From the NCBI GenBank assembly GCA_035440755.1, contig DAORND010000005.1:1-64000 (forward strand): a DNA stretch of 64,000 bases, given 5' to 3'. Of this stretch, positions 1 through 8,609 are shown one piece after another (the first letter of the stretch is position 1; each line of letters opens with the position of its first letter). The DNA is from Aquimonas sp002352135 (lineage in GTDB: Bacteria; Pseudomonadota; Gammaproteobacteria; Xanthomonadales; Xanthomonadaceae). The notes beneath the pieces are model-generated. The model ran no database searches and was not told the DNA's origin. It saw only the letters and a list, made by a program, of their open reading frames with translations. A program made the position numbers and the translations under genes.

Positions 1-806
1 GTCTTGCCGCGTTCGGTGGCGGCGTTGATGGCGGTGGCGATGAGTTGCGTGAAGTGGTTGGCTTGCAGGGATTCGATAGCAGCCTGCGTGGTGCCGCCGG
101 GTGAGGTGACGCGGCGACGCAGGGCGTCGGCGGGTTCGTCGGATTCGCTGAGCATGCGGGCGGCACCAAGGCAGGTCTGGATGGCGAGGTCGCGTGCGGT
201 GTCGGCGCTGAGGCCAAGTTCCGTCGCGGCGGCGCTCATGGCTTCGACCAGATAGAACACGTACGCCGGACCACTGCCGGACAATGCGGTGACGATGTCC
301 ATCTGCGCTTCGTCCTCGATCCAGCGCGCGATGCCGACGGCTTCCAGCAGGTGCGATGCCAGCGCGCGTTGTGCTTCGCTCACGCTGGCTGCAGCGAACA
401 AGCCACTGGCACCAACGCCGATCAAGGCGGGGGTGTTGGGCATGCAGCGGACCACTATGGATGAGCCGGTCCAGTCAGCGATTTGCGTGGTGGTGATGCC
501 CGCTGCGACCGACAGCAACACGGCGTTGCCGATCTTGTCGCGCAGGCCTTCGCAGACGGCACGCATGACCTGGGGTTTGACCGCCAGCAGCACGCAGTCG
601 GCGTCGGTGCGGATGTTCGAGTTGTCGGCATGACAGGTGACGCCGAAGTCGTTCTGCAATGCCTGGCGCAGCGGCGCATTGGGCTCGACGACGTGGATGG
701 CGCTGGCCTGATGGCCACGCTGCAGCAATCCGCCGATCAGACTGCGGGCCATGTTGCCGCCGCCGATGAAGATCAGTCGGGCGTGGTGAAGGGGGTTGCT
801 GCGCAT
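1..806 (-). CDS. proC: Pyrroline-5-carboxylate reductase, C-terminus cut by window edge
   Basis: Catalyses the last step of proline synthesis, NAD(P)H-dependent reduction of 1-pyrroline-5-carboxylate, in the cytoplasm. The translated frame has the N-terminal Rossmann glycine motif (IFIGGGNMA), the middle VLLAVKPQVM segment, the family signature around CMPNTPALIGVGASG, and the C-terminal VTSPGGTTQAAIE motif that shapes the active site. The reading frame runs off position 1, so the last residues are missing. The chosen ATG at 806 has a GGAG Shine-Dalgarno six bases upstream; an in-frame ATG at 818 lacks one. It follows yggS by 43 bases on the same strand, the usual yggS-proC pairing. Function is secure from the motifs. 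Confidence 0.95.
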   Translation of the reverse strand, partial: MRSNPLHHARLIFIGGGNMARSLIGGLLQRGHQASAIHVVEPNAPLRQALQNDFGVTCHADNSNIRTDADCVLLAVKPQVMRAVCEGLRDKIGNAVLLSVAAGITTTQIADWTGSSIVVRCMPNTPALIGVGASGLFAAASVSEAQRALASHLLEAVGIARWIEDEAQMDIVTALSGSGPAYVFYLVEAMSAAATELGLSADTARDLAIQTCLGAARMLSESDEPADALRRRVTSPGGTTQAAIESLQANHFTQLIATAINAATERGK

Positions 807-849
807 GTGCGGCTCCATCGCCAGTGCGGCGTCAAATTCGGTGTTGATG

Positions 850-1554
850 TCAGGTCGGCCGCGCGCCAAACAGGGCGGAGCCGACGCGCACCATTGTGCT
901 GCCTTCGGCGATGGCGAGTTCGAAGTCTTCGCTCATGCCCATGGACAACGTGTCGCAGGTGGGAAAGTCCTTGCGCAAGGCGTCGAACAAACCACGCAGT
1001 CGGGCAAAACTGGCGCGCCGCGCTTCCATGTCCGCAACCGGTGCAGGAATCGACATCAGACCGCGCAAGCACAGGGTGGGCTGCCGCACGATCTCCTCGG
1101 CCAGCACCGTGACCTGATCCGGCTGGCAGCCTGACTTGCTGTCTTCGTCGTCGATATCGACCTGGATGAGCACCTGCAACGGTGGCCTGCCGACGCGGTA
1201 CTTCGCCAGCGCGGCAATCAGTTTGGCGCGATCAATGCTGTGAACCCAGTCGAACAGTCGGGCGGCTTGCTCGGCCTTATTGGACTGCAGATGACCGATC
1301 AGATGCCATTCGGTGTCGGCGCAGTCGGCAAGCGCTCGATGCTTGGCTTCGGCCTCCTGCACGTAGTTCTCGCCGAAGGCACGTTGGCCCAGCGCAAATA
1401 GCGCACGCATGGCCTCTGGACTCTGCAGCTTGCTGACGGCGAGCAGTTGTACGCGCCGATGGGGCGCAGCGGCATGGATGCGTTGTTGCAAAGTGCTCAG
1501 TCGCCAAGACAGTCCATCGCTTGTTGGATTGTCGCTGTTCATCGCAATGCTCAT
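850..1554 (-). CDS. yggS: PLP homeostasis protein YggS/PipY
   Basis: Pyridoxal-phosphate-binding protein of the YggS/PROSC family. It is a fold-type III barrel without known catalysis that keeps free PLP and amino-acid pools balanced. The PLP lysine is visible in LLAVSK (about residue 42), followed by the family motifs FGENYVQEAEAK, WHLIGHLQSNK and LSMGMSEDFELAI, and the phosphate-binding end GSTMVRVGSALFG. With the ATG at 1554 the protein is 234 residues, the length of the E. coli protein. No strong Shine-Dalgarno is visible, and an ATG at 1542 is an alternative. It is divergent from pilT, an arrangement common in type IV pilus-bearing Gammaproteobacteria, and upstream of proC. Confidence 0.93.
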   Translation of the reverse strand: MSIAMNSDNPTSDGLSWRLSTLQQRIHAAAPHRRVQLLAVSKLQSPEAMRALFALGQRAFGENYVQEAEAKHRALADCADTEWHLIGHLQSNKAEQAARLFDWVHSIDRAKLIAALAKYRVGRPPLQVLIQVDIDDEDSKSGCQPDQVTVLAEEIVRQPTLCLRGLMSIPAPVADMEARRASFARLRGLFDALRKDFPTCDTLSMGMSEDFELAIAEGSTMVRVGSALFGARPT

Positions 1555-1641
1555 GGAAAGCCGGATATATACTCGTGACGAAAGGGGTGGATTGCGGTGC
1601 AATGTGCGCCAGTCTAGTCAGACACACGGGAGATTGCGTCA

Positions 1642-2679
1642 ATGGATATCGCAGAACTGTTGGCTTTTTCGGTCAAGAACAAAGCCTCTGACTTGCATCT
1701 CTCGGCGGGCTTGCCGCCGATGATCCGCGTCGACGGCGATGTGCGTCGAATCAACATCCCCGCGCTGGATCACAAACAGGTGCACGCCTTGATCTACGAC
1801 ATCATGTCGGACAAGCAGCGGCGTGACTACGAAGAATTCTACGAGTGTGACTTCTCGTTCGAGATTCCGGGGCTGGCGCGTTTCCGCGTCAACGCCTTCA
1901 ACCAGAACCGTGGTGCCGGTGCGGTGTTCCGTACCATTCCCTCCGAAGTGCTGACTCTGGAAGACCTGCACGCGCCAAAGATCTTCCGCGAACTGATCGA
2001 GCAGCCGCAGGGTTTGATTCTGGTGACCGGCCCGACGGGCTCGGGTAAATCCACCACGCTGGCGGCGATGGTCGACCACGTCAACAAGAACGAGTACGGC
2101 CACATCCTCACCGTCGAGGACCCGATCGAATTCGTGCACACCTCCAACAAATGCCTGATCAATCAGCGCGAAGTGCATCGTGATACGCACGGGTTCACCG
2201 AAGCCTTGCGCTCGGCGCTGCGTGAAGACCCCGACTACATTCTGGTCGGCGAGTTGCGTGACCTGGAAACCATTCGTCTGGCGCTGACGGCGGCCGAAAC
2301 CGGCCACTTGGTGTTCGGCACCTTGCACACCAGTTCGGCGGCCAAGACCATTGACCGCATCATCGACGTCTTCCCGGCGGGCGAAAAGCCGATGGTGCGC
2401 TCGATGTTGTCGGAGTCGCTGCGCGCGGTAATTTCGCAGTCGCTGCTGAAAAAGGTCGGTGGTGGTCGCGTGGCGGCACACGAGATCATGGTGGCCATTC
2501 CGGCCATCCGTAACCTGATCCGCGAGGACAAGGTGGCGCAGATGTATTCGGCAATCCAGACCGGGCAGACCTACGGCATGCAGACGCTCGATCAGTGCCT
2601 GCAGGATCTGGTCAAGCGTGGCCTGATCACCCGCATCAATGCGCGTGAATATGCCAAGGACAAGCGCCTCTTCGAATAA
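1642..2679 (+). CDS. pilT: Type IV pilus retraction ATPase PilT
   Basis: Hexameric cytoplasmic ATPase that depolymerises the type IV pilus and powers twitching, DNA uptake and surface sensing. At 345 residues it matches the usual length and is highly conserved. The N-terminal domain opens with MDIAELLAF and SDLHLSAGLPPM; Walker A (GPTGSGKST) is near residue 130; the Asp box and Walker B (PDYILVGELRDLET), the His box (GHLVFGTLHTSSAAKTIDR) and the PilT-specific AIRNLIRE retraction motif all follow. pilU lies 60 bases downstream on the same strand, so the two are probably co-transcribed. No other pilus assembly genes are in the window. Confidence 0.98.
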   Translation: MDIAELLAFSVKNKASDLHLSAGLPPMIRVDGDVRRINIPALDHKQVHALIYDIMSDKQRRDYEEFYECDFSFEIPGLARFRVNAFNQNRGAGAVFRTIPSEVLTLEDLHAPKIFRELIEQPQGLILVTGPTGSGKSTTLAAMVDHVNKNEYGHILTVEDPIEFVHTSNKCLINQREVHRDTHGFTEALRSALREDPDYILVGELRDLETIRLALTAAETGHLVFGTLHTSSAAKTIDRIIDVFPAGEKPMVRSMLSESLRAVISQSLLKKVGGGRVAAHEIMVAIPAIRNLIREDKVAQMYSAIQTGQTYGMQTLDQCLQDLVKRGLITRINAREYAKDKRLFE

Positions 2680-2739
2680 GCTGGGTGAGGTCGCCGACTC
2701 GTTTCGCCAGGCTCATTTCCTTTTTCAGGTCGCACGCCA

Positions 2740-3894
2740 ATGAATGCTCCCGCCGCCGGTAACAGCAGCATCGACTTCACCAGCTATCTCAAATTGATGG
2801 CCCACAAGAAGGCTTCGGACCTGTTCATCACGTCGGGCATGCCGCCGTCGATGAAACTGCATGGACGTCTGCAGCCGATCACCCAGACGCCACTGACACC
2901 GCAGCAGAGTCGCGATCTGGTGCTGAATGTGATGACGCCCGGCCAGCGAGAGGAGTTTGAAAAAACCCACGAGTGCAACTTCGCCATCGGTGTGTCGGGC
3001 GTGGGGCGTTTCCGCGTGAGCTGCTTCTATCAGCGCAACCAGGTCGGCATGGTCTTGCGCCGCATCGAAACCAAGATCCCCACCATCGAAGAACTCAATC
3101 TGCCGCCGGTCTGCAAGACGCTGGCGATGACCAAGCGTGGCATCGTGGTTCTGGTGGGTGCGACGGGTACCGGTAAGTCGACCACGCTGGCAGCGATGAT
3201 CGGCTATCGCAATCAGAATTCGTCCGGCCATATCATCACCATCGAAGACCCGATCGAGTATGTGCACAAGCACGAGGGCTGCATCATTACCCAGCGTGAA
3301 GTCGGCATTGATACCGACAGCTGGGAAAACGCGCTGAAGAACACCCTGCGTCAGGCCCCCGACGTCATCATGATCGGCGAGGTGCGTACGCGCGAAGGCA
3401 TGGACCACGCGATCGCGTTTGCCGAAACCGGACATCTGGTGCTGTGCACCTTGCACGCCAACAACGCCAACCAGGCGATGGATCGCATCATCAACTTCTT
3501 CCCCGAGGATCGGCGCAACCAGTTGCTGATGGACTTGTCACTCAACTTGAAGGGTGTGGTGGCGCAGCAGTTGATTCCAACCCCCGACGGCAAAGGCCGT
3601 CGTGTCGCGCTGGAAGTGTTGCTGGGGACGCCGTTGGTTCAGGACTACCTGCGCGAAGGCGAGATTCACAAGCTGAAGGAAGTCATGAAGGAGTCGACCA
3701 ACCTTGGCATGAAAACCTTCGATCAGGCGCTGTTCGAGTTGTATCAAGCGGGCGAAATCTCCTACGAAGACGCACTGCGGCACGCTGACTCCACCAACGA
3801 AGTGCGCCTCAAGATCAAGCTGGCGCAGGGCGGCGACGTGCACACGCTGGCGCAAGGCTTGGACGGTGTGGAGTTGTCTGACTCGCGTCGCTGA
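2740..3894 (+). CDS. pilU: PilT-paralogous retraction ATPase PilU
   Basis: Accessory retraction ATPase that works with PilT and raises retraction force. The protein (384 residues) shares the PilT architecture: SDLFITSGMPPSMKLHGRL at the N-terminus, Walker A GATGTGKST near residue 140, Walker B PDVIMIGEVRTREGMD and the His-box region GHLVLCTLHANNANQAMDR. It lacks the PilT AIRNLIRE motif, having PLVQDYLREGEIHKLK in its place, and carries the C-terminal extension typical of PilU. It sits 60 bases after pilT. Assignment as PilU and not a second PilT rests on this motif difference and on the gene order. Confidence 0.96.
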   Translation: MNAPAAGNSSIDFTSYLKLMAHKKASDLFITSGMPPSMKLHGRLQPITQTPLTPQQSRDLVLNVMTPGQREEFEKTHECNFAIGVSGVGRFRVSCFYQRNQVGMVLRRIETKIPTIEELNLPPVCKTLAMTKRGIVVLVGATGTGKSTTLAAMIGYRNQNSSGHIITIEDPIEYVHKHEGCIITQREVGIDTDSWENALKNTLRQAPDVIMIGEVRTREGMDHAIAFAETGHLVLCTLHANNANQAMDRIINFFPEDRRNQLLMDLSLNLKGVVAQQLIPTPDGKGRRVALEVLLGTPLVQDYLREGEIHKLKEVMKESTNLGMKTFDQALFELYQAGEISYEDALRHADSTNEVRLKIKLAQGGDVHTLAQGLDGVELSDSRR

Positions 3895-3923
3895 GAAAGT
3901 TTGTCCCGGCTATCGTTGCGCGG

Positions 3924-3952
3924 TTGACAGCGGTCTGCCGCGCGCCTAGTTT
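3924..3952 (+). promoter_or_regulatory. Probable sigma-70 promoter of the thrS translation operon
   Basis: A perfect -35 hexamer TTGACA (3924-3929) is followed by a 17-base spacer and a weak -10 TAGTTT (3947-3952). It lies in the 243-base gap between pilU and thrS, leaving a leader of roughly 180 bases before thrS. A long leader suits known control of thrS in gammaproteobacteria, but no tRNA-mimic structure was worked out here. Only the hexamers are directly visible. Confidence 0.5.
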
Positions 3953-4137
3953 GGCTCCACCCACCCCAGACAGGTGATCGCCGTCGAACACGGCAGATCG
4001 AGTGTGCGACATGGCAACTACACGCTGCTGACGACTTGATTACACACCCTGCGGGCGGCAATCGCCTGCTGTCGTTCCTTGCTGCTGATCGCTGAAGCGC
4101 CGAACGACCTGTTCAGACACTCCAAGAGAAAAATCCC

Positions 4138-6045
4138 ATGCCTCAAATCACGCTACCCGATGGCAGCGTTCGCGGTTATGACGCCGCGCTGTCCGTTGCA
4201 GACGTTGCTTCCAGTATTGGCGCCGGGCTTGCCAAGGCGGCCTTGGCGGGCAAGGTCGACGGAAAGTTGGTCGACCTGAGTCATCGCATCGACAACGATG
4301 TCGCGCTTGAAATCGTCACCGAAAAGCATCCAGACGCGTTGGAGGTGCTGCGTCACTCGACTGCCCATCTGCTGGCGCAGGCGGTGCAGCGACTGTATCC
4401 CGGTGCGCAGGTCACGATTGGGCCAGTCGTCGATAACGGCTTCTACTATGACTTTGCCTACGAGCGCCCCTTCACCCCGGACGATCTGCCGAAGATCGAA
4501 GCGGAAATGCAGAAGATCGTCAGTGAAAAACTGCCGTTGACGCGCAGCGTGAAGTCCCGCGACGACGCTGTGGCGTTCTTCCGTGGTCTGGGCGAGCACT
4601 ACAAGGCCGAGATCATCGAATCGATTCCCGCCAACGAAGATCTGTCCTTGTACGCCCAAGGCGAGTTCACCGATCTGTGTCGTGGACCCCATGTGCCCAA
4701 CACCGAAAAATTGCGTGCCTTCAAGCTGATGAAGGTCGCCGGTGCGTATTGGCGGGGTGACTCCAACAACGCGATGCTCTCGCGCATCTACGGTACGGCC
4801 TGGTTGAATGACAAGGACCTCAAGGCGTACCTCACGCAGTTGGAAGAGGCCGAAAAGCGCGATCACCGCAAGATCGGCAAGGCACTCGACCTGTTTCATC
4901 AGCAGGAAGAAGCTCCCGGTATGGTGTTCTGGCATCCGCGTGGCTGGAGTTTGTGGCAGACCGTGGAGCAGTACATGCGCGGGGTCTACAAGAAATCCGG
5001 CTATCAGGAAGTGCGTTGCCCGCAGATTCTCGACGTGTCGCTGTGGAAGAAATCCGGCCACTGGGACAACTACAAGGAAAACATGTTCTTCACCGAGTCC
5101 GAGAAGCGGACCTACGCGGTGAAACCCATGAACTGCCCCGGACATGTGCAGATTTTCAACTCGGGTTTGCACAGTTACCGCGACCTGCCGATCCGTTACG
5201 GCGAATTCGGCGGTTGCCACCGCAACGAACCCTCGGGTGCACTGCACGGCATCATGCGGGTGCGTGCCTTCACGCAGGACGATGGACATATCTTCTGCAC
5301 CGAGAACCAGATCGAGTCCGAGGTGACCGCCTTCCATCAACAGGCGATGAAGGTCTATAGCGACTTCGGCTTCGAAGATATCTCGCTGAAGATCGCGTTG
5401 CGGCCGGAGTCACGCTTGGGTGATGACGCCACCTGGGACAAGGCCGAGAACGCGTTGCGTGCGGCACTGGCACATTGTGGGGTGGCGTGGGAGGAACTGC
5501 CGGGCGAGGGCGCGTTTTATGGCCCCAAGATCGAGTACCACATGCGCGACTCGATCGGACGCGGTTGGCAGGTCGGCACCATGCAGGTCGACTTCATGAT
5601 GCCCGGTCGGCTGGGCGCGGAGTACGTGGATGAGACCAGTGCCCGGCGCCATCCGGTGATGCTGCATCGAGCCATTGTCGGCTCCATGGAGCGCTTCCTG
5701 GGAATTCTCATCGAGCACCACGCGGGTTTGTTCCCGGTGTGGTTGGCGCCGGTGCAGGCCGTCGTGATGAACATCACCGATGCACAGGCCGATTACGCGC
5801 AGATGGTCACGCAAACCCTTGTCCAACAAGGCTTCCGAGTCGAGTCCGACTTGAGAAACGAAAAAATTGGTTATAAGATTCGCGAGCATACCCTGCAAAA
5901 AATCCCTTACCTGTTTGTCGTGGGCGACCGCGAGAAAGAAAACGGGTTGGTCGCAGTGCGTTCTCGTTCGGGCGAGGATCTCGGCAGTTTGCCGCTCGCT
6001 GCGCTTGTTGAGCGTCTGCATGCAGAGCATGGCCCGCTGGCTTGA
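4138..6045 (+). CDS. thrS: Threonyl-tRNA synthetase
   Basis: Charges tRNA-Thr with threonine. The 635-residue protein has the full bacterial layout: an N-terminal TGS domain (about 1-62), the second additional/editing domain with the HSTAHLLAQAV and CRGPHVP zinc-hydrolase-like motifs (about 100-225), the class II catalytic core, and a C-terminal anticodon-binding domain (about 535-635). The three zinc ligands of the active site are present at C333 (MNCPGH), H384 (QDDGHIF) and H510 (MLHRAIVGS), matching E. coli C334, H385 and H511. It begins the thrS-infC-rpmI-rplT-pheST-ihfA-merR operon; infC starts 38 bases after its TGA. Confidence 0.99.
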   Translation: MPQITLPDGSVRGYDAALSVADVASSIGAGLAKAALAGKVDGKLVDLSHRIDNDVALEIVTEKHPDALEVLRHSTAHLLAQAVQRLYPGAQVTIGPVVDNGFYYDFAYERPFTPDDLPKIEAEMQKIVSEKLPLTRSVKSRDDAVAFFRGLGEHYKAEIIESIPANEDLSLYAQGEFTDLCRGPHVPNTEKLRAFKLMKVAGAYWRGDSNNAMLSRIYGTAWLNDKDLKAYLTQLEEAEKRDHRKIGKALDLFHQQEEAPGMVFWHPRGWSLWQTVEQYMRGVYKKSGYQEVRCPQILDVSLWKKSGHWDNYKENMFFTESEKRTYAVKPMNCPGHVQIFNSGLHSYRDLPIRYGEFGGCHRNEPSGALHGIMRVRAFTQDDGHIFCTENQIESEVTAFHQQAMKVYSDFGFEDISLKIALRPESRLGDDATWDKAENALRAALAHCGVAWEELPGEGAFYGPKIEYHMRDSIGRGWQVGTMQVDFMMPGRLGAEYVDETSARRHPVMLHRAIVGSMERFLGILIEHHAGLFPVWLAPVQAVVMNITDAQADYAQMVTQTLVQQGFRVESDLRNEKIGYKIREHTLQKIPYLFVVGDREKENGLVAVRSRSGEDLGSLPLAALVERLHAEHGPLA

Positions 6046-6083
6046 TGTCAGTCGGATCAGTGACATAGAACGGAGAGACGCGA

Positions 6084-6602
6084 ATCAATACTGAAAAGCA
6101 GAACCGCAAGAACCACGAAATCCGCGTGCCGCGTGTGCGTGTGATTGGTGCGGAAGGTGAAAACGTTGGCGTGTTGACGCGCGATGAAGCCCTGAAGATG
6201 GCAATGGACCTGGAGCTGGATCTGGTCGAGATCCAACCCAACGTCGACCCGCCGGTCTGCCGCATCATGGATTTCGGCAAGTTTCGCTTCGAGCAACAGA
6301 AGAAGGCCAACGCTGCGAAGAAAAAGCAGAAGCAGGTCGAAATCAAGGAGCTCAAGTTCCGCCCCACCACTGATGTGGGCGACTACGCGATCAAGCTGCG
6401 CAACCTCAAACGCTTCCTTGAGGAAGGCGACAAGGTCAAGGTCAACATCCGCTTCAAGGGGCGCGAAATGGCGCATCAGGAGCTGGGTTTGGCGATGGCG
6501 CAGAAGCTGGAAGCGGACTTGGGTGACGAAGTCGTCATTGAGCAGCGCGCGCGCTTGGAAGGGCGCCAGATGGTCATGATGATCGCGCCGAAGAAGAAAT
6601 AG
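6084..6602 (+). CDS. infC: Translation initiation factor IF-3 with AUC start codon
   Basis: IF-3 binds the 30S subunit, prevents premature 50S joining and proofreads start codons. The frame reads INTEKQNRKNHEIRVPRVRV through to a C-terminus ending MIAPKKK, with the two IF-3 domains joined by the lysine-rich linker around KKANAAKKKQKQVEIKE. The domain-1 sequence begins upstream of any ATG, GTG or TTG that would give a full protein. The only well-placed start is ATC at 6084, eight bases after GGAG (6072-6075), which gives 172 residues. A GTG at 6126 would remove conserved residues and lacks a Shine-Dalgarno. Rare AUU or AUC starts are the known basis of IF-3 autoregulation. Confidence 0.95.
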   Translation: MNTEKQNRKNHEIRVPRVRVIGAEGENVGVLTRDEALKMAMDLELDLVEIQPNVDPPVCRIMDFGKFRFEQQKKANAAKKKQKQVEIKELKFRPTTDVGDYAIKLRNLKRFLEEGDKVKVNIRFKGREMAHQELGLAMAQKLEADLGDEVVIEQRARLEGRQMVMMIAPKKK

Positions 6603-6866
6603 GCGGCAGTCTCTGTTTTTTGTAACAAGTCCGATGGCAGGTGTTTCGGCATTCGCCATCGGAACGTGACGGTTTTGCCGGTTCGGAAAATCGTGTTTCG
6701 GTGATCTGCGGATGGTTTGGCAGATGCCACGCAGCGGCAGGTTCGTTGCGTCCAGTTGCGATGGCGGCAGTGATGTCGAAATCGCCTCAACAAGCCGGAA
6801 TGCGCCCCTCAAGTGTGGTTCGCCACCGCGTATTCCTGTGACATAAACCTTATGTGAGTCCATCCC
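6603..6866 (+). promoter_or_regulatory. Untranslated leader before rpmI, probable L20 control region
   Basis: This 264-base stretch inside the operon has no convincing coding frame. It ends with a perfect 6-bp hairpin, ACATAA (6841-6846) and TTATGT (6850-6855) around an ACC loop, placed just before the rpmI ribosome-binding site (GTGAG) so that it could hide it. In E. coli, L20 represses rpmI-rplT by binding a structured leader in the same position. That this leader works the same way is inference from location. Confidence 0.4.
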
Positions 6867-7064
6867 ATGCCCAAGATGAAAACTAATCGGGCCGCGGCGA
6901 AGCGCTTCCGGAAAACAGCCTCCGGCAAGTTCAAGTGCGGTCACGCGTTCAAGAGCCACATCCTGACCAAGAAGTCGACCAAGCGTAAGCGCGTCCTTCG
7001 CGGTGCCAACCACGTACGTGCTGAAGACGCCGGTCGCGTCCAACGCATGCTGCCTTACCTGTAA
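6867..7064 (+). CDS. rpmI: 50S ribosomal protein L35
   Basis: Small basic protein of the large ribosomal subunit. The 65-residue product starts MPKMKTNRAAAKRFRKT and includes the conserved GKFKCGHAFKSHILTKKSTKRKR segment and the C-terminal MLPYL, the full family length. The ATG at 6867 follows GTGAG after the leader hairpin. rplT starts 15 bases after the stop, with AAGGAGG in the gap, so the two are translated together as in other bacteria. Confidence 0.99.
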   Translation: MPKMKTNRAAAKRFRKTASGKFKCGHAFKSHILTKKSTKRKRVLRGANHVRAEDAGRVQRMLPYL

Positions 7065-7078
7065 GGAGGAAAGCAGTC

Positions 7079-7438
7079 ATGGCACGAGTCAAACGTGGTG
7101 TTACCGCCCGTCGTCGACACAAGTCGATCATTGCCCGCGCGAAGGGTTACTACAACGCCCGCCGCAAGGTCTTCCGCGTCGTCAAGCAGGCCGTTACCAA
7201 GGCGGGTCAGTACGCCTACATCGGCCGCAAGCAGCGCAAACGTCAGTTCCGCGCCCTGTGGATTGTCCGAATCAACGCCGCTGCGCGTCAGTTCGGCTTG
7301 TCCTACAGCCGCATGATCAACGGCTTGAGCAAGGCGAATATCAGTCTGGATCGCAAGGTTCTGGCCGATATCGCTGTGCACGACATCGCTGCTTTCGGTG
7401 CATTGGCCGAGAAGGCGAAGGCTGCCCTGGCCGCCTGA
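7079..7438 (+). CDS. rplT: 50S ribosomal protein L20
   Basis: Early-assembly 23S rRNA-binding protein and, in other bacteria, autorepressor of the rpmI-rplT unit. The 119-residue product begins MARVKRGVTARRRHKSII, has the long basic helix (AKGYYNARRKVFRVVKQAV) and the globular C-terminal half with LWIVRINAAARQFGLSYSRM. Its strong AAGGAGG ribosome-binding site lies in the short gap after rpmI. A large hairpin follows the gene before pheS. Confidence 0.99.
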   Translation: MARVKRGVTARRRHKSIIARAKGYYNARRKVFRVVKQAVTKAGQYAYIGRKQRKRQFRALWIVRINAAARQFGLSYSRMINGLSKANISLDRKVLADIAVHDIAAFGALAEKAKAALAA

Positions 7439-7485
7439 GTTGCGATGCGACTGATCAATCGTCAGCAAGAACGACGATGAAGTTT

Positions 7486-7519
7486 GCATGTGGGGAAGGG
7501 CGAGCTCTTCCCCACATGC
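7486..7519 (+). terminator. Long perfect hairpin between rplT and pheS, possible attenuator
   Basis: The arms 7486-7498 (GCATGTGGGGAAG) and 7507-7519 are exact reverse complements, and G-U plus G-C pairs extend the stem to 15 bp closed by a CGAG tetraloop. No U-tract follows on either strand, so it is not a textbook intrinsic terminator. Its position, before pheST, is where enteric bacteria have the phenylalanine attenuator, but no Phe-rich leader peptide was found. It could be a processing site, pause site or weak terminator. Confidence 0.5.
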
Positions 7520-7604
7520 GTTTCTGGACTCCCCTGATGCGCGTTGATCGCGCATCGTCGACAGGCCGATGAGGCTTGTCGCTATTCAAAGGTGGCTGAT
7601 TGCC

Positions 7605-8600
7605 ATGAGCGAACTGGAAACGTTGGCGCAGGCCGCCAGCGCAGAGATCCGCGACACCCTCAGCCTGGACGCACTGGACGCCATTCGCGTCCGCCTGCTC
7701 GGCAAGTCGGGTGTCATCACCGACCAACTCAAAGCCTTGGGCAAACTCGCGCCAGAGGAGAGAAAAGCGCAGGGTGAACAAGTCAATCGCGTCAAGCAGT
7801 TGCTGACCGATCTGATTGCTGATCGCAAGGACACCCTGGAAAACGCCGCGCTGGACGCGCGTTTAGGCGCCGAACGCATCGATGTCAGCTTGCCCGGCCG
7901 AAACGCCGAGCGTGGCTCAGTGCATCCATTGACCCGTGCGCTGGATCGCATCACTACGATTTTTGCGCGGCTGGGTTATCAGGTCGCCGACGGTCCCGAG
8001 ATCGAGGACGACTGGCACAACTTCGAGGCGCTGAACTTCCCGCCGCATCATCCGGCGCGTGCGATGCACGACACGTTCTATTTCGGCGATGGGCGCTTGC
8101 TGCGCACTCATACGTCACCGGTACAAATTCGCGCCATGCACGGCCGCCAGCCACCCTTGCGCATCATTGCGCCGGGCAAGGTCTATCGCAGTGATTCCGA
8201 TCAGACCCACAGCCCGATGTTCCACCAAGTGGAGGGGCTGCTGGTTGATGAAACATCCAGTTTTGCGGATTTGAAAGGCACCTTGTCGGAATTCCTGCGC
8301 GCATTTTTCGAGCGCGATTTCGAGATGCTGTTCAAGCCGACCTATTTCCCGTTCGTCGAGCCGGGTGCCGATGTGGTCATTCGTTGGGATCTGGAGGACG
8401 GCAACTCGCGTTGGCTGGAAGTCCTCGGCTGCGGAATGGTGCACCCGAACGTGCTGTCCGCCTGCGGCATCGATCCGGAGCGATACAGCGGATTTGCCTT
8501 CGGCATGGGCGTCGAGCGCCTGGCCATGCTGCGCTACGGTGTCACCGACTTGCGTGCATTCTTTGAAAACGACTTGCGCTTCCTGCGCCAGTTCGCCTGA
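7605..8600 (+). CDS. pheS: Phenylalanyl-tRNA synthetase alpha subunit
   Basis: Catalytic alpha subunit of the alpha2-beta2 enzyme that charges tRNA-Phe. The 331-residue protein has the N-terminal coiled-coil tRNA-binding arm (about 1-90) and a class II core with the motifs PLTRALDRITTIFARLGY, HPARAMHDTFYF, THTSPVQIRAM, PGKVYRSDSDQTHSPMFHQ and the C-terminal FGMGVERLAMLRYG. The ATG at 7605 is nine bases after AAAGGTGG; an in-frame ATG at 7569 lacks a good site and adds 12 non-conserved residues. pheT begins nine bases after the stop. Confidence 0.98.
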   Translation: MSELETLAQAASAEIRDTLSLDALDAIRVRLLGKSGVITDQLKALGKLAPEERKAQGEQVNRVKQLLTDLIADRKDTLENAALDARLGAERIDVSLPGRNAERGSVHPLTRALDRITTIFARLGYQVADGPEIEDDWHNFEALNFPPHHPARAMHDTFYFGDGRLLRTHTSPVQIRAMHGRQPPLRIIAPGKVYRSDSDQTHSPMFHQVEGLLVDETSSFADLKGTLSEFLRAFFERDFEMLFKPTYFPFVEPGADVVIRWDLEDGNSRWLEVLGCGMVHPNVLSACGIDPERYSGFAFGMGVERLAMLRYGVTDLRAFFENDLRFLRQFA

Positions 8601-8609
8601 GGTCTTGTC

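Noticed and set aside
4153..5340. 395-codon open frame antisense to thrS
   Set aside because: Lies wholly inside a highly conserved gene; residues mirror thrS codon bias and no family motif appears.
6126..6602. GTG at 6126 as the infC start
   Set aside because: Would remove 14 conserved residues and has no Shine-Dalgarno; ATC at 6084 fits better.
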